From: JAYRGC01 sp041908065
GTDB taxonomy: Bacteria > Pseudomonadota > Alphaproteobacteria > UBA9219
DNA length: 64,000 nt
Assembly (NCBI GenBank): GCA_041908065.1
Contig: JAYRGC010000070.1
Coordinates: 1 to 64,000, forward strand
Direction of reading: 5' to 3'
The position numbers were made by a program, and so were the translations under genes. Under the pieces are notes generated by a model that saw nothing but the letters and a program-made list of their open reading frames with translations, was not told the origin of the DNA and did no database searches. Below are positions 42,328 through 50,930 of this stretch, in pieces; the first letter of the stretch is position 1; each line of letters starts with the position of its first letter.

Positions 42328-42969
42328 ATGCAACTTTCCGTAAAAGGCAAACAGATAGACGTGGGCGACGCTCTGCGCGAACACGTCTCGTCCAATCTGC
42401 CGGAAGTGGTGGGCAAGTACTTCGGCGGATCGATAGACGCCAACGTTACATTTTCGCGCGAAGCCCATATGTTTCGCGCCGATATAACCGTTCACGTCGG
42501 ACGAGGCATGACGTTGCAAAGCAACGCTAGCGCAAGCGAGCCTTATCCGGCCTTTGATCTGGCCGCCGAGAGGCTGTCGGAAAGATTGCGCCGCCAAAAG
42601 ACCCGGATAAAGAACCACCACAAGGACAACCGCCAAGAGCAGGAGGAGGCTTGGCTGGCCCAATCCTTCGTCCTTCCTCCCGACGGCGGCGAAAGCGAAC
42701 CGTCCGAAGGCGGCGACAATAATCCGGTCATAGTCGCCGAGACCACGACCAACATCGAAAACCTGACGGTTAGCGAAGCGGTGATGCGTCTGGATCTGGG
42801 CGATCTTCCCGCCCTTATGTTCCGCAATCGCGGCCACGGCGGATTGAATATGATCTATCGCCGCCCCGACGGCCACATCGGTTGGGTCGATCCGGCCGCC
42901 TCGGCTCAAGCCACTGCCTTGGCCGCTCCGGCCAAAGCCGCCGCCAAATCCGTCAAAGCTCGCGGATAA
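42328..42969 (+). CDS. hpf: Ribosome hibernation promoting factor (long form)
   Basis: The 213-residue protein has the HPF/RaiA N-terminal domain (MQLSVKGKQIDVGDALREHV, HVGRGMTLQSNASASEPYPA) and, after a Gln/Glu-rich linker, the C-terminal dimerisation domain (LTVSEAVMRLDLGDLPALMF, YRRPDGHIGWVDP). The long form dimerises 70S ribosomes into 100S particles in resting cells. It is followed after 5 bp by ptsN, the usual arrangement; rpoN, often upstream in other bacteria, is not here. Confidence 0.93.
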   Translation: MQLSVKGKQIDVGDALREHVSSNLPEVVGKYFGGSIDANVTFSREAHMFRADITVHVGRGMTLQSNASASEPYPAFDLAAERLSERLRRQKTRIKNHHKDNRQEQEEAWLAQSFVLPPDGGESEPSEGGDNNPVIVAETTTNIENLTVSEAVMRLDLGDLPALMFRNRGHGGLNMIYRRPDGHIGWVDPAASAQATALAAPAKAAAKSVKARG

Positions 42970-42974
42970 ATCGC

Positions 42975-43454
42975 ATGAACGGAAAAAACGCCATCGGCGA
43001 TCTGCTGAAGCAGAGGTGCGTGTTCGCGAACATAGAGGCGAGCGGTCGAAAGCAGTTGATCCAAACCTTGTCCGATCTGGCAGCCACAGCCTTCGATCTG
43101 GAAGCCCATGCCGTGTTCGACGTGCTGTGGGAGAGGGAAAAACTCGGAACCACCGGCATCGGCCATGGCATAGCCATTCCCCACGCGAAGATGACGGTTT
43201 TGGAAAACGTGAAGGGCATATTCGTCAAACTGGCGGAGCCGGTGGCTTTCGACGCCGTGGACGACAAGCCGGTGGATCTGGTGTTTTTGCTGCTGTCGCC
43301 GGAATCCGCCGCCGCCGATCATCTCCAAGCCTTGGCCGCCGTGTCGAGGTTGCTGCGCGACGCCGCCTTATGCAAAGTGTTGCGTTCAGCCAAGGATCCC
43401 GAAGCCTTGTACAAAAGGCTGACGCAAGCGAACGCGGATGCGGAAACGGCGTAG
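42975..43454 (+). CDS. ptsN: PTS IIA-like nitrogen-regulatory protein PtsN
   Basis: The 159-residue EIIA-Ntr has LGTTGIGHGIAIPHAK with phospho-acceptor His70. It is phosphorylated through a PTS relay and modulates potassium transport, (p)ppGpp and other functions in known cases. No EI-Ntr (PtsP) gene is in the window; the EI/HPr genes at 18-20 kb could supply phosphate. Directly follows hpf. Confidence 0.94.
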   Translation: MNGKNAIGDLLKQRCVFANIEASGRKQLIQTLSDLAATAFDLEAHAVFDVLWEREKLGTTGIGHGIAIPHAKMTVLENVKGIFVKLAEPVAFDAVDDKPVDLVFLLLSPESAAADHLQALAAVSRLLRDAALCKVLRSAKDPEALYKRLTQANADAETA

Positions 43455-43479
43455 AACGAAAAAGTATTTATCTGTTATG

Positions 43480-43586
43480 CCACAGGCTTAAGCAAGCGCG
43501 GTGCGTTCCTCCCCCTAAGAAGGGGGAGGAACAGACCGTGATTGCTGAAAGAGAAATTCTTTACCCGCCAATTTTTAGAAAGAGCC
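43480..43586. repeat. Composite repeat: GTTCCTCCCCCT hairpin and solo family A end
   Basis: CAAGCGCGGTGCGTTCCTCC links this to 26181. GTTCCTCCCCCT (43505-43516) pairs perfectly with AGGGGGAGGAAC (43521-43532) around AAGA, 12 bp, without a T-run. TTACCCGCCAATTTTTAGAA with AGAGCC ending at 43586 is an inverted, decayed family A left end. The region separates ptsN from ribD; a terminator role for ptsN is possible. Confidence 0.6.
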
Positions 43587-43610
43587 TAAAAAAGCGGAGC
43601 ATCGTCGCCC

Positions 43611-44630
43611 ATGCGCTTTGGAAAAACCATAGACGGAAAAAGCTTCTTGGACGCTAAGGCTCTTTCAGAAGCGATGCTCGAAGCCTGCCGCGCCGCTAGG
43701 CCGTTTGTCGGGGCGACTTCGCCCAATCCTCCCGTGGGGGCTGCGGCCTTGGACGAAAGCGGACGGGTAATAGCCTTGGCTGCCCATCCAAAAGCCGGAG
43801 AGCCGCACGCGGAAGCCGCGCTTTTGCGCCATTGCCAAGCGGAAGGGATTTTGGCCGCGGTTCACGCCGTCTGCGTCACGCTGGAGCCGTGCAACCACCA
43901 TGGACGCACTCCGCCATGCTGCGACGCTTTGATAGCCGCCGGAATAAAGCGCGTCGCCATCGGCGCAAAAGATCCCAATCCTGCCGTGCGCGGCGGCGGC
44001 ATAGCCGCGTTGAGAAACGCCGGAATCGAGGTCGAGACGGGGATAGAGGAAGACGCTTGCCGCAGGCTGGCCTGCGGTTTCTTGAAAAGCGTGGAATGCG
44101 ATCGCCCCTTCGTCGTTATCAAGACGGCCCTGGACAAAAACGGTTCGGCCATTCCGCCCAAGGGGAGCAAGACCTTCACCTCGCCGTCGTCGCTGGCGAT
44201 AGCCCATCGGCTGCGGAAACGGGCGGACGCCATATTGACGGGATCGGGGACGGTGTTGGCGGACGATCCCGCCTTCACCGTAAGGCTGGTCACGGATCAT
44301 CCCGATAAAATCCGCCGTTTGGCGATATTGGATCGCCGCCGCCGCGTGCCGTACAAGTGGCTGAAAGACGCCGAAAAACGCGGTTTCGCGCCGCTTATCG
44401 GCCTTGGCGTCGCCGAGGTTTTACAAGCCTTGCGGCAAGATCAGGCACGCGAGGTGCTAGTGGAGGCGGGGCCGCAAGCGACGAAGGCGGTGCTGGAAAG
44501 CGGGCAATGGGATATGTTAGTAGAGATCCGCCAAGGCTGTCCCGAAGATAAGATCGAAGTCCGCTTCAATCCGGACGCCTCGGCGGTTTTTTCGCCGGAG
44601 AATTTTATATTGGAAGATTTTCTTCCCTGA
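43611..44630 (+). CDS. ribD: Bifunctional riboflavin deaminase/reductase RibD
   Basis: The 339-residue enzyme performs the second and third steps of riboflavin synthesis. The N-terminal deaminase has the zinc motif PHAEAALL with TLEPCNHHGRTPPCC. The C-terminal reductase has RPFVVIKTALDKNGS, HRLRKRADAILTGSGTVLADDP and the VLVEAGPQ loop. The reductase domain is slightly short but key motifs are present. No FMN riboswitch is evident in the leader. ribA follows after 25 bp. Confidence 0.93.
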   Translation: MRFGKTIDGKSFLDAKALSEAMLEACRAARPFVGATSPNPPVGAAALDESGRVIALAAHPKAGEPHAEAALLRHCQAEGILAAVHAVCVTLEPCNHHGRTPPCCDALIAAGIKRVAIGAKDPNPAVRGGGIAALRNAGIEVETGIEEDACRRLACGFLKSVECDRPFVVIKTALDKNGSAIPPKGSKTFTSPSSLAIAHRLRKRADAILTGSGTVLADDPAFTVRLVTDHPDKIRRLAILDRRRRVPYKWLKDAEKRGFAPLIGLGVAEVLQALRQDQAREVLVEAGPQATKAVLESGQWDMLVEIRQGCPEDKIEVRFNPDASAVFSPENFILEDFLP

Positions 44631-44655
44631 GAATCGGTTAAGAAAGGAAAGCGCG

Positions 44656-45246
44656 TTGCGACACATATCCGAAGCCGAGCTTCCCACCCGTTTCGGCGAT
44701 TTCCGCCTGCACGCCTTCGTCGATTCCGATGGACGCGAGCATATGGCCTTGATCTCCGGCCACCCCGCCCTAGGTTGCTTGGTGCGGGTTCACTCCGAAT
44801 GCGCCACCGGAGACATCTTCGGCTCCATGCGTTGCGACTGCGGGTTCCAGTTGGAAACCTCGCTGGAGATGATCTCGCGCTCCGGCAACGGGATGCTGAT
44901 TTACGTTCGCGGCCATGAAGGACGTGGCATAGGCTTGGCCAACAAAATAAGCGCGTATGCATTGCAGGAAAAAGGCTTGGACACAGCTGAGGCCAATCTT
45001 AAGCTGGGCTTTCCGGTAGACGGCCGCGATTATTCGGCGGCGGCGGCGATACTGCGGCATTTCGGAGTGACGGAGATTAGCCTGATAACCAACAATCGGG
45101 ATAAAATACGGGCGTTGGAGGATTCCGGCATCAAAGTCCGCAAGCGCATCGGGCTGTGGGCGGACGACGGGCCCCACAACGCCAGATACCTGAACACCAA
45201 GCGCGATGTCATGGGACATATGCCCAAGGAAAAGGGCGCTACATGA
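44656..45246 (+). CDS. ribA: GTP cyclohydrolase II
   Basis: RibA opens GTP to the first riboflavin intermediate. The 196-residue stand-alone enzyme has the zinc cysteines in HSECATGDIFGSMRCDCGFQ and the GTP-binding RGHEGRGIGLANKI. No fused DHBP synthase domain is present. The start is a TTG with AAAGGAAA upstream. It forms an operon with ribD and overlaps the FkbM gene by ATGA. ribB, ribE and ribH are not in the window. Confidence 0.95.
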   Translation: MRHISEAELPTRFGDFRLHAFVDSDGREHMALISGHPALGCLVRVHSECATGDIFGSMRCDCGFQLETSLEMISRSGNGMLIYVRGHEGRGIGLANKISAYALQEKGLDTAEANLKLGFPVDGRDYSAAAAILRHFGVTEISLITNNRDKIRALEDSGIKVRKRIGLWADDGPHNARYLNTKRDVMGHMPKEKGAT

Positions 45247-46073
45247 GAAACATGGTTTTCGACAGCCATCTCGGATTAGCCGAAGCCAGATGCGGCCGTT
45301 TCGCCTATAACCGCAACGACGTGTTCATGGGCAAGGCGTTGGAGCTGTACGGCGAATATAACCAGAGCGAGGCCGATTTCCTGTCGCGCCTTACGCCTCC
45401 CAATTCCCGCGTAATAGAGGCGGGGGCCAACATCGGATGCCACACCGTGCTGCTGGCCAAACTGGCGGGGGCGGGCGGACGCGTGTTCGCTTTCGAACCG
45501 CAACGCCACTGCTTCGCCTTGCTTCAGGCGCAGCTAGCCCTCAACCGCCTCGACAACGTGCGGGCGTTCAACGAAGGGCTGGGAGCCGAGGACGGCGCGC
45601 TGTGGCTTCCGCCGCAAGACTACGAGCATGTAGGTAATTTCGGCGGCGTGGCTTTGGAAAAACAGCCGCAGTCGGATCGCCACGAGCAAGTGGCGGTGCG
45701 GCGCATCGACGGTCTTTTTTACGATTCTCCGATCAATCTTATAAAGATAGACGTGGAAGGGATGGAGCTGGATATAATCCGCGGCGGGGCCGAGGTGATA
45801 AAGCGTTACCATCCCGCCCTTTACGTCGAAAACGACCGCCCCGACCGATCTCCCGAACTTATCGCGGAAATACAAGGCCTTGGTTATCGGCTATGGTGGC
45901 ATATGCCGCCGCTGTTCAATCCTGATAATTTCTTCCATAATGCGGATAACATCTATGGCGACATGGTTTCCGTAAATATGCTGTGCTTGCACGGGGGACA
46001 GGAGATCAAGGTGGACGGATTGGCGGAAATAATCTCACCCTACGCTCCGCATCCATGCGTGAAAACGAAGTGA
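45243..46073 (+). CDS. FkbM-family methyltransferase
   Basis: The 276-residue protein has the SAM-binding motif VIEAGANIGCHTVLLAKL, the strand-end VFAFEPQR and the FkbM signature LIKIDVEGMELDIIRGG. FkbM relatives O-methylate sugars or small molecules. Its ATG overlaps the ribA stop by 4 bp, so it is translated with the riboflavin genes, but a link to flavin chemistry is only suggested by this position. Confidence 0.88.
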   Translation: MRNMVFDSHLGLAEARCGRFAYNRNDVFMGKALELYGEYNQSEADFLSRLTPPNSRVIEAGANIGCHTVLLAKLAGAGGRVFAFEPQRHCFALLQAQLALNRLDNVRAFNEGLGAEDGALWLPPQDYEHVGNFGGVALEKQPQSDRHEQVAVRRIDGLFYDSPINLIKIDVEGMELDIIRGGAEVIKRYHPALYVENDRPDRSPELIAEIQGLGYRLWWHMPPLFNPDNFFHNADNIYGDMVSVNMLCLHGGQEIKVDGLAEIISPYAPHPCVKTK

Positions 46074-46152
46074 AGCGGCATTAAGATTCCTACGCGAAAG
46101 GATCACGGCCATGAGAATCGCAACCAACGCCATCGCCAAAAAAGAGGCTCCG

Positions 46153-47016
46153 ATGCTGAAAGTCGCCGCTACGGTTCAGGAACTGAAAATGGCCATGGCG
46201 GCGTGGCGAGTCCACGACGAGACCATCGCCTTCGTTCCCACCATGGGGGCATTGCACGAAGGCCATATGGAGCTGGTCAAAAGGGCGCAGAACCTAGCCA
46301 CTCGGACGGTGGTGTCGATTTTCGTCAATCCCTTGCAATTCGCGCCGTCCGAGGATCTCTCCCGCTATCCTCGACCGATCGAAAACGACAAGCAGCTGTT
46401 GGAGGCTGTGGGTTGCGATTTGCTGTTCGCTCCGCCGCCCGAGGAAATGTACCCCGAAGGCTTCGCCGCCCGCGTCGATCCCGGCCCGATGGCCACGGTG
46501 TTGGAAGGCGCGTTCCGCCCCGGGCATTTTACCGGGGTGGCCACGGTTGTGGCGCGGTTGCTGATGATGGTGTCCGCTGATTACGCCTGTTTCGGAGAAA
46601 AGGACTATCAACAATTGCGGATTATCGAGCGGGTTGTAAAGGATCTGGCCATACCGACCGCCATAGTTCCGGTTCCCATAGTGCGCGAGGCCGACGGCTT
46701 GGCCCTTTCCAGCCGCAACGCCTATCTGTCGCCGCCGGAGCGAGTGCAGGCGGTATCATTGTCGCGGACGCTGTTTATGGCCGCCGAAAAAATCCGCGAC
46801 GGGGCAAGCGTCAGGGAGACTTTGGATGCCGGTAAAAAGCAGTTGGCCGATGCCGGATTCCGCGTCGACTATCTGGAGCTGGCGGACGGGAAAAATCTGT
46901 CCTCGCTGTCGTTGGCGCAAGACAACGCCCGTTTGCTCGTCGCCGCCCGCATAGGCGGCACGAGATTGATAGACAATCTGGCGTTGTACGAAGAAACCGG
47001 CGAAGAGAACGCCTGA
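46153..47016 (+). CDS. panC: Pantothenate synthetase
   Basis: PanC joins pantoate and beta-alanine using ATP. The 287-residue protein has FVPTMGALHEGHM with the HIGH-type histidines, FVNPLQFAPSEDL, ACFGEKDYQQL and the KMSKS-like LSSRNAYLSP. Start 46153 aligns with the family N terminus and has AAGAGG 5 nt upstream; an in-frame ATG at 46111 with AAAGGA would add 14 residues. The TGA stop (47014-47016) is itself the left target duplication of the 144-bp element. panB is not adjacent. Confidence 0.94.
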   Translation: MLKVAATVQELKMAMAAWRVHDETIAFVPTMGALHEGHMELVKRAQNLATRTVVSIFVNPLQFAPSEDLSRYPRPIENDKQLLEAVGCDLLFAPPPEEMYPEGFAARVDPGPMATVLEGAFRPGHFTGVATVVARLLMMVSADYACFGEKDYQQLRIIERVVKDLAIPTAIVPVPIVREADGLALSSRNAYLSPPERVQAVSLSRTLFMAAEKIRDGASVRETLDAGKKQLADAGFRVDYLELADGKNLSSLSLAQDNARLLVAARIGGTRLIDNLALYEETGEENA

Positions 47017-47160
47017 GAGCTTGTTTACAAAGCCGCTGCGGCTAAGGATTTTCGTGGTTTTCGAGAACCGAAACGCAAGCGTATATGGACATACGTGCGT
47101 ACCGGAAGCGCAGAAAACCGCGAAAAGCCAACGCCGCAGTCGAGCTTTGTAAACAGGCTC
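47017..47160. mobile_element. 144-bp palindromic MITE, copy 2 (family P)
   Basis: Identical in length to the copy at 9333-9476 with three substitutions. The flanks are TGA on both sides (47014-47016 and 47161-47163), a second example of a TNA target duplication. It was inserted precisely at the panC stop codon, and the duplication leaves the stop intact. The long inverted repeat may now end transcription from both panC and convergent phaZ. Confidence 0.88.
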
Positions 47161-47178
47161 TGAGAGCGCGTTCGACCG

Positions 47179-48429
47179 TTAATCGCGCATATGGGCGCGG
47201 ATAAAGTCGCGGATTATGGGCTGGATGTTGTTGCGCCATTTGCGCCCGTTGAATATGCCGTAGTGTCCCACGCCTATCTCCAGATGCGCCTTCTTTTTTT
47301 CGTGGGGCAGTCCGCCGCAAAGATCGTGGGCGTGGCGCGTTTGTCCCGGGGCCGAGATGTCGTCCAATTCGCCCTCGATCGTCAGCAGCGCGGTTTTCTT
47401 TATCGCTTGCGGGCGCACCAGCCGATCGTGCCACATGAACGTCCCGTTGGGCAGCTCGTGGCGTTGGAACACCCTTTCCACGGTTTGAAGGTAAAATTCC
47501 GCCGTGGTGTCCATAACCGACAGATATTCGTCGTAGAACTGGCGGTGCGACGCCGCCGAGTCGCCGTCGCCGCGCACCAGATTTTCGAACAGCTTGAAAT
47601 GCTCGCCGATGTGCCGCTCCATGTTCATCGACATGAAGCCGTGAAGCTGGATAAATCCCGGATACACCATGCGTCCGCCGCCCGGGTAATAGAACGGCAA
47701 GGAGTGTATGACGGTGTTGCGGAACCATTCTATGGGGTGCTTTTCCGCCAACTCGGTGACGGCGGTCTTTTCGTAACGCGCGTCGATGGGTCCGCCCATC
47801 AAAGCCATGGAGCGGGGTTGCGCCGGATCTTCCATGTCGGCCATCAAGGCCACGGCGCACAACACCGGAACCGCCGGTTGGCACACCGCCATCAGATGCA
47901 CGTCCGGCCCTAAAAGGCGGACAAACTCGATGACGTATTCGATATAGTCGTCGAGATCGAACTTGCCACACGACAAGGGAACCAGCCGCGCGTCCAGCCA
48001 ATCGGTGATATAGACGTTATGCTCCGGCAACATGGCCTCGACCGTGCCTCGCAACAACGTCGCGTGGTGGCCGGACATCGGGGCTACTATCAGCACCTTG
48101 GGATCGCGTTCCAGCCGCTTGTCGATCTCGGCGTCAGAACTGTGGCGGTTGAAGCGGATAAGGCGGCAAAACGGCTTGTGCAAGATCACTTCCTCGCGGA
48201 TGCCGATCTCGTCGCCGTTGCATTTTACCGCGTCTATCCCGAATTCCTGTTTGCTGAAACGGCGGGTAGTGCGCTCGAAAAGCTCAGCGCCGGCCGCCAT
48301 CGCCCGCCCTATGTGGGTGTTGGCCATCGGCATCAGAGGATGGCGCAACGACGCCTGCGCCGCCTCGGCCGCTATCCTCCACGGAATCATGGCGGCGTTA
48401 TGCAGGTCGTAAAGGTGGTACATCGGCAT
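47179..48429 (-). CDS. phaZ: Intracellular polyhydroxybutyrate depolymerase
   Basis: The 416-residue enzyme matches intracellular PhaZ: MYHLYDLHNAAMIPWRIAAE at the N terminus, APMSGHHATLLRGTV, the nucleophile Cys183 in LMAVCQPAVPVLCA in place of the usual Ser, and the late GVGHYGIFNGRKWR catalytic His region. It mobilises stored PHB granules to hydroxybutyrate, so the organism likely makes PHB; no phaC is in the window. AAAGG precedes the start. Confidence 0.94.
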   Translation of the reverse strand: MPMYHLYDLHNAAMIPWRIAAEAAQASLRHPLMPMANTHIGRAMAAGAELFERTTRRFSKQEFGIDAVKCNGDEIGIREEVILHKPFCRLIRFNRHSSDAEIDKRLERDPKVLIVAPMSGHHATLLRGTVEAMLPEHNVYITDWLDARLVPLSCGKFDLDDYIEYVIEFVRLLGPDVHLMAVCQPAVPVLCAVALMADMEDPAQPRSMALMGGPIDARYEKTAVTELAEKHPIEWFRNTVIHSLPFYYPGGGRMVYPGFIQLHGFMSMNMERHIGEHFKLFENLVRGDGDSAASHRQFYDEYLSVMDTTAEFYLQTVERVFQRHELPNGTFMWHDRLVRPQAIKKTALLTIEGELDDISAPGQTRHAHDLCGGLPHEKKKAHLEIGVGHYGIFNGRKWRNNIQPIIRDFIRAHMRD

Positions 48430-48481
48430 GACGGAACCTTTGAAAACCGGAGATGATAACCGATTAAACTCTATCCGAACC

Positions 48482-49000
48482 TTATCCTAAACGCGCCGAA
48501 CGGCTTACGACATAAGCAGGGCGGCTCGTTTCCGAAAACATCATGAAAGCCAGAAACGCCCAAAGCCAAGAGCGGGCGCGGCGGCGGCGTCTTTCGTCTT
48601 CGCGTTTTTCTCGCCGCAGCCTTTCTTTCTCGTCTTCGGCGAACAATCCGCCGCCCTCTTCTAAGGGATTCAACGAATAGGCCACGGCGGCGGCGCGGCG
48701 CAATCCGCCGCGCTCGCGCATGAAACGATGACGATCCTCGATATGGATGATGCGGCTGATGACATCGGCTTCGCGGGCGCGATAGACCGCTATTTGCTCC
48801 AACAGCCGCGACAGCTTGGCCACGACCGAGGAGGCAGGAACCGACGCGCCGCGAACCGCGCGGCGGCAGGCCTCAGCCCTCGTCTCCAGCCGACCGATTT
48901 TCCTGACGCGGCGACCCCATGCGTCGACCAAGACCGCCAATTTGCCCTTGGCGGCCAGACGGCGCATCCGGCTTCTTTCCTGAACGAGAGCCTTGATCAT
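48482..49000 (-). CDS. Basic coiled-coil protein with C-terminal hydrophobic segment
   Basis: I do not recognise this 172-residue protein. It is strongly basic, mostly helical, with an Arg/Glu-rich stretch (about 125-143, ERLRREKREDERRRRRARS) followed by one hydrophobic segment (WLWAFLAFMMF, about 145-155). A tail-anchored membrane protein is one reading. It lies upstream of phaZ on the same strand, so a granule-associated role is conceivable but unsupported. Confidence 0.55.
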   Translation of the reverse strand: MIKALVQERSRMRRLAAKGKLAVLVDAWGRRVRKIGRLETRAEACRRAVRGASVPASSVVAKLSRLLEQIAVYRAREADVISRIIHIEDRHRFMRERGGLRRAAAVAYSLNPLEEGGGLFAEDEKERLRREKREDERRRRRARSWLWAFLAFMMFSETSRPAYVVSRSARLG

Positions 49001-49174
49001 GGGTTGCCTATCGGAGCCTTTGCCTTACATGTCCTCACATCGCGCTTTCTAGCATAAAGATATGAAATATAGGTTAAGTCGCCGCATGTTTTTTCGTTAT
49101 CACTTTATTTGTATTTCATTAACCAATTCGAAAAGACAAAGGCGCATAATAGGCGTCCTAATAACTATGTATTA

Positions 49175-49266
49175 GGCTCTTTCTGAAAACGGGTGGGTAA
49201 TTTCGTAGTCGCCTGCATCGGCTCGCAATGACGTCTCTTTATTCCCACCTGTTTTGCGTAAGAGCC
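49175..49266. mobile_element. Compact family A MITE with 8-bp target duplication
   Basis: The 92-bp element begins GGCTCTTTCTGAAAACGGGT and ends CACCTGTTTTGCGTAAGAGCC. Perfect ATGTATTA octamers flank it at 49167-49174 and 49267-49274, direct proof of insertion. The interior holds only a remnant of the shared core (GGCTCGCAATGACG). The GGCTCTT ends, 8-bp duplication and AT-rich target are like those of the ISL3 family, so an ISL3 transposase may mobilise it (inference). Confidence 0.9.
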
Positions 49267-49288
49267 ATGTATTAAGGGTTTCCGCCAA

Positions 49289-49834
49289 ATGCCTACCAAA
49301 TCGAACGGCAAGAAAAGGACCGGACGCGACGCCTCCGGCGACAATTTGGCGTCTCATAGGGCGTTGCTGAAAAAAGCGACGGACGTGGCTCGTCGTCAGC
49401 CAGAACGAGGGGGCAGCCCCCATCCCAGCGTTCGCGTCGGCGCGGTTTTGGTCGACAGGCAAGGAAGGATAGCCGCCACGGCGGCCAACCGCTTCGCCCA
49501 CGGCGTGGACAGCCATAGAAGCGAGCGTTACGCCAGCGGCAGGAAATCGTTGTGGATCAACTGCGCCGAACAAATGGCGATAGCGTCAGCGGCCAAAAAG
49601 GGGCGAAAAATATCCGGCGGCAAGATATACGTCACGCTGGAGCCTTGCGCCGTGTGCGCGGGAATAATCGCCGAATGCGGAATATCCGAGGTTTTCGTGC
49701 CGGTGGGGGCTTTGCGCGTCTATTCCCGCCTAAAAAACAAATGGAAACAAAGCATAGAGATCGGCATGACCAAACTGGCCGAGGCGGGGGTTAAGCTCAC
49801 ATCGATAGACGCGAAGCAGTCCCTCAAGCAGTGA
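49289..49834 (+). CDS. Cytidine/dCMP deaminase-like zinc enzyme
   Basis: The 181-residue protein has a CDA-fold zinc site: NCAEQMAIASA supplies Cys and the catalytic Glu, and TLEPCAVCAGII supplies two more Cys. dCMP deaminases and TadA normally have His in place of the first Cys; cytidine deaminases use Cys, so the ligand set is of the CCC type within a dCMP-deaminase-like length. A basic N terminus of about 30 residues precedes the fold. Substrate uncertain. Confidence 0.8.
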   Translation: MPTKSNGKKRTGRDASGDNLASHRALLKKATDVARRQPERGGSPHPSVRVGAVLVDRQGRIAATAANRFAHGVDSHRSERYASGRKSLWINCAEQMAIASAAKKGRKISGGKIYVTLEPCAVCAGIIAECGISEVFVPVGALRVYSRLKNKWKQSIEIGMTKLAEAGVKLTSIDAKQSLKQ

Positions 49835-49945
49835 TTAACCGCTTTTTAACCTTGTTCGTGGCAGCCGCGTTAAACGTTGCTTAATCCGAAAGTGCTATAG
49901 CTGAACAGTGTAAATGCTCCTTGAACTGTCGGAAGGCGGGGCGTG

Positions 49946-50362
49946 ATGAAGGATGTCGTGCGCGTAACTGAAGAACAGGCGGTGCGGATGCTGTCCAACG
50001 CGCTGGTTTTGGCTGGTCGCGAAATGGGCGATGGCGGCGATCACTGGCCGGTCATAAAATCCGCCATCCGCGATCTGAACGCGGACTGGGAAAAACTGAA
50101 AATAGAGCGCGCCGTTCACGCCGAGATGCAGGAGCATCTCTACGCCGCGCTGGCCGAGATGGAAAGCCGCGCTCGCGGCTGCGATGCGGCGACAAAAGCC
50201 GAGGTAATGCCCAAGCTGCGGGAATTGCGGGAGATATACGACGCTTTCTTTTCCCCCGTTCCCCTCGCCTCTCCCGTTGCGGCGGCCAACGACGAGGAAA
50301 CCCCGAATTACGTCAAAAGGATAGAGAATATGATGGAAATTTTTGAAGGAGAAAAAACATGA
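49946..50362 (+). CDS. Small helical protein of unknown function
   Basis: The 138-residue protein is acidic and mostly helical (HWPVIKSAIRDLNADWEKLK, ALAEMESRARGC) with no membrane segment or known motif. GGAAGG lies 9 nt before ATG 49946; a GTG at 49943 is also in frame. Its stop overlaps the next gene by ATGA, so the two are coupled. Confidence 0.65.
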   Translation: MKDVVRVTEEQAVRMLSNALVLAGREMGDGGDHWPVIKSAIRDLNADWEKLKIERAVHAEMQEHLYAALAEMESRARGCDAATKAEVMPKLRELREIYDAFFSPVPLASPVAAANDEETPNYVKRIENMMEIFEGEKT

Positions 50363-50631
50363 ACGGAATGGGATTGGGCAGAATGCCGAGGGAAATAGCG
50401 CGAGAACTGCAAGGATTGAACACGGGGCCTTTCATGGGGCGGGCTTTGGGCCTGTTGGCGGCTCTCGCCGTAGTTTCCCAGCTTTCCGGTCCGGCGCAAG
50501 ATTCCATGCAGGTTCTCAACGCGGCGGCAGGAGCGGAAAATCCCCCGACAGCGCAAATCCCGACCGCAGCCCCCCAAAGGCCGCGAACATCCCCTACGTT
50601 GCGGCCACAAGGGCCTGCGCCGACGGTTTAG
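50359..50631 (+). CDS. Small protein with one hydrophobic segment, unknown
   Basis: The 90-residue protein has a hydrophobic helix (about 27-43, GRALGLLAALAVVSQLSG) that could be an uncleaved anchor, then a Pro/Thr-rich disordered tail. GAAGGAG lies 8 nt upstream of the ATG, which overlaps the preceding stop. No family recognised. Confidence 0.6.
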   Translation: MNGMGLGRMPREIARELQGLNTGPFMGRALGLLAALAVVSQLSGPAQDSMQVLNAAAGAENPPTAQIPTAAPQRPRTSPTLRPQGPAPTV

Positions 50632-50640
50632 AGCCTGTTC

Positions 50641-50765
50641 AGAATCTCGTTACGCTGCGGCGAAGCAATCCAGTGCCGTTGCGCCTGTGGCTCTGGATTG
50701 ATTCGCGTCGCAAGAGCGACGCTCGCAATGACGTCGCTTGCTGCTTATCTTGTGCATAGTTATGC
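50641..50765. repeat. Dispersed palindromic repeat, core only
   Basis: It contains GCGGCGAAGCAATCCAG, CTCTGGATTGATTCGCG and GACGCTCGCAATGACG, the common hairpin core, and ends in GTGCATAGTTATGC, a decayed family B end. The remaining 165 bp to 50930 hold nothing I can identify. Confidence 0.65.
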
Positions 50766-50930
50766 GGAGGATCGTCCTCTCACCAAGATTCGCCCAAGGC
50801 ATTTCTATTCACAATGGCCGCGTCCCTCCGTTTCGAGCTGATGCCGATGGCGATGCCAACTAGCAAACGCGGCACCAAGACCTCTGGTATAATGCCAATG
50901 GCCATACAAGACTCCGCTTAGGACGCGGGA

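Noticed and set aside
43505..43532. Intrinsic terminator of ptsN
   Set aside because: The 12-bp stem is perfect but no T-run follows on either strand and the sequence recurs after gyrA, so it was listed as a repeat.
43455..43610. FMN riboswitch before ribD
   Set aside because: The conserved AGGG-type FMN aptamer core is not present; the leader consists of repeats.
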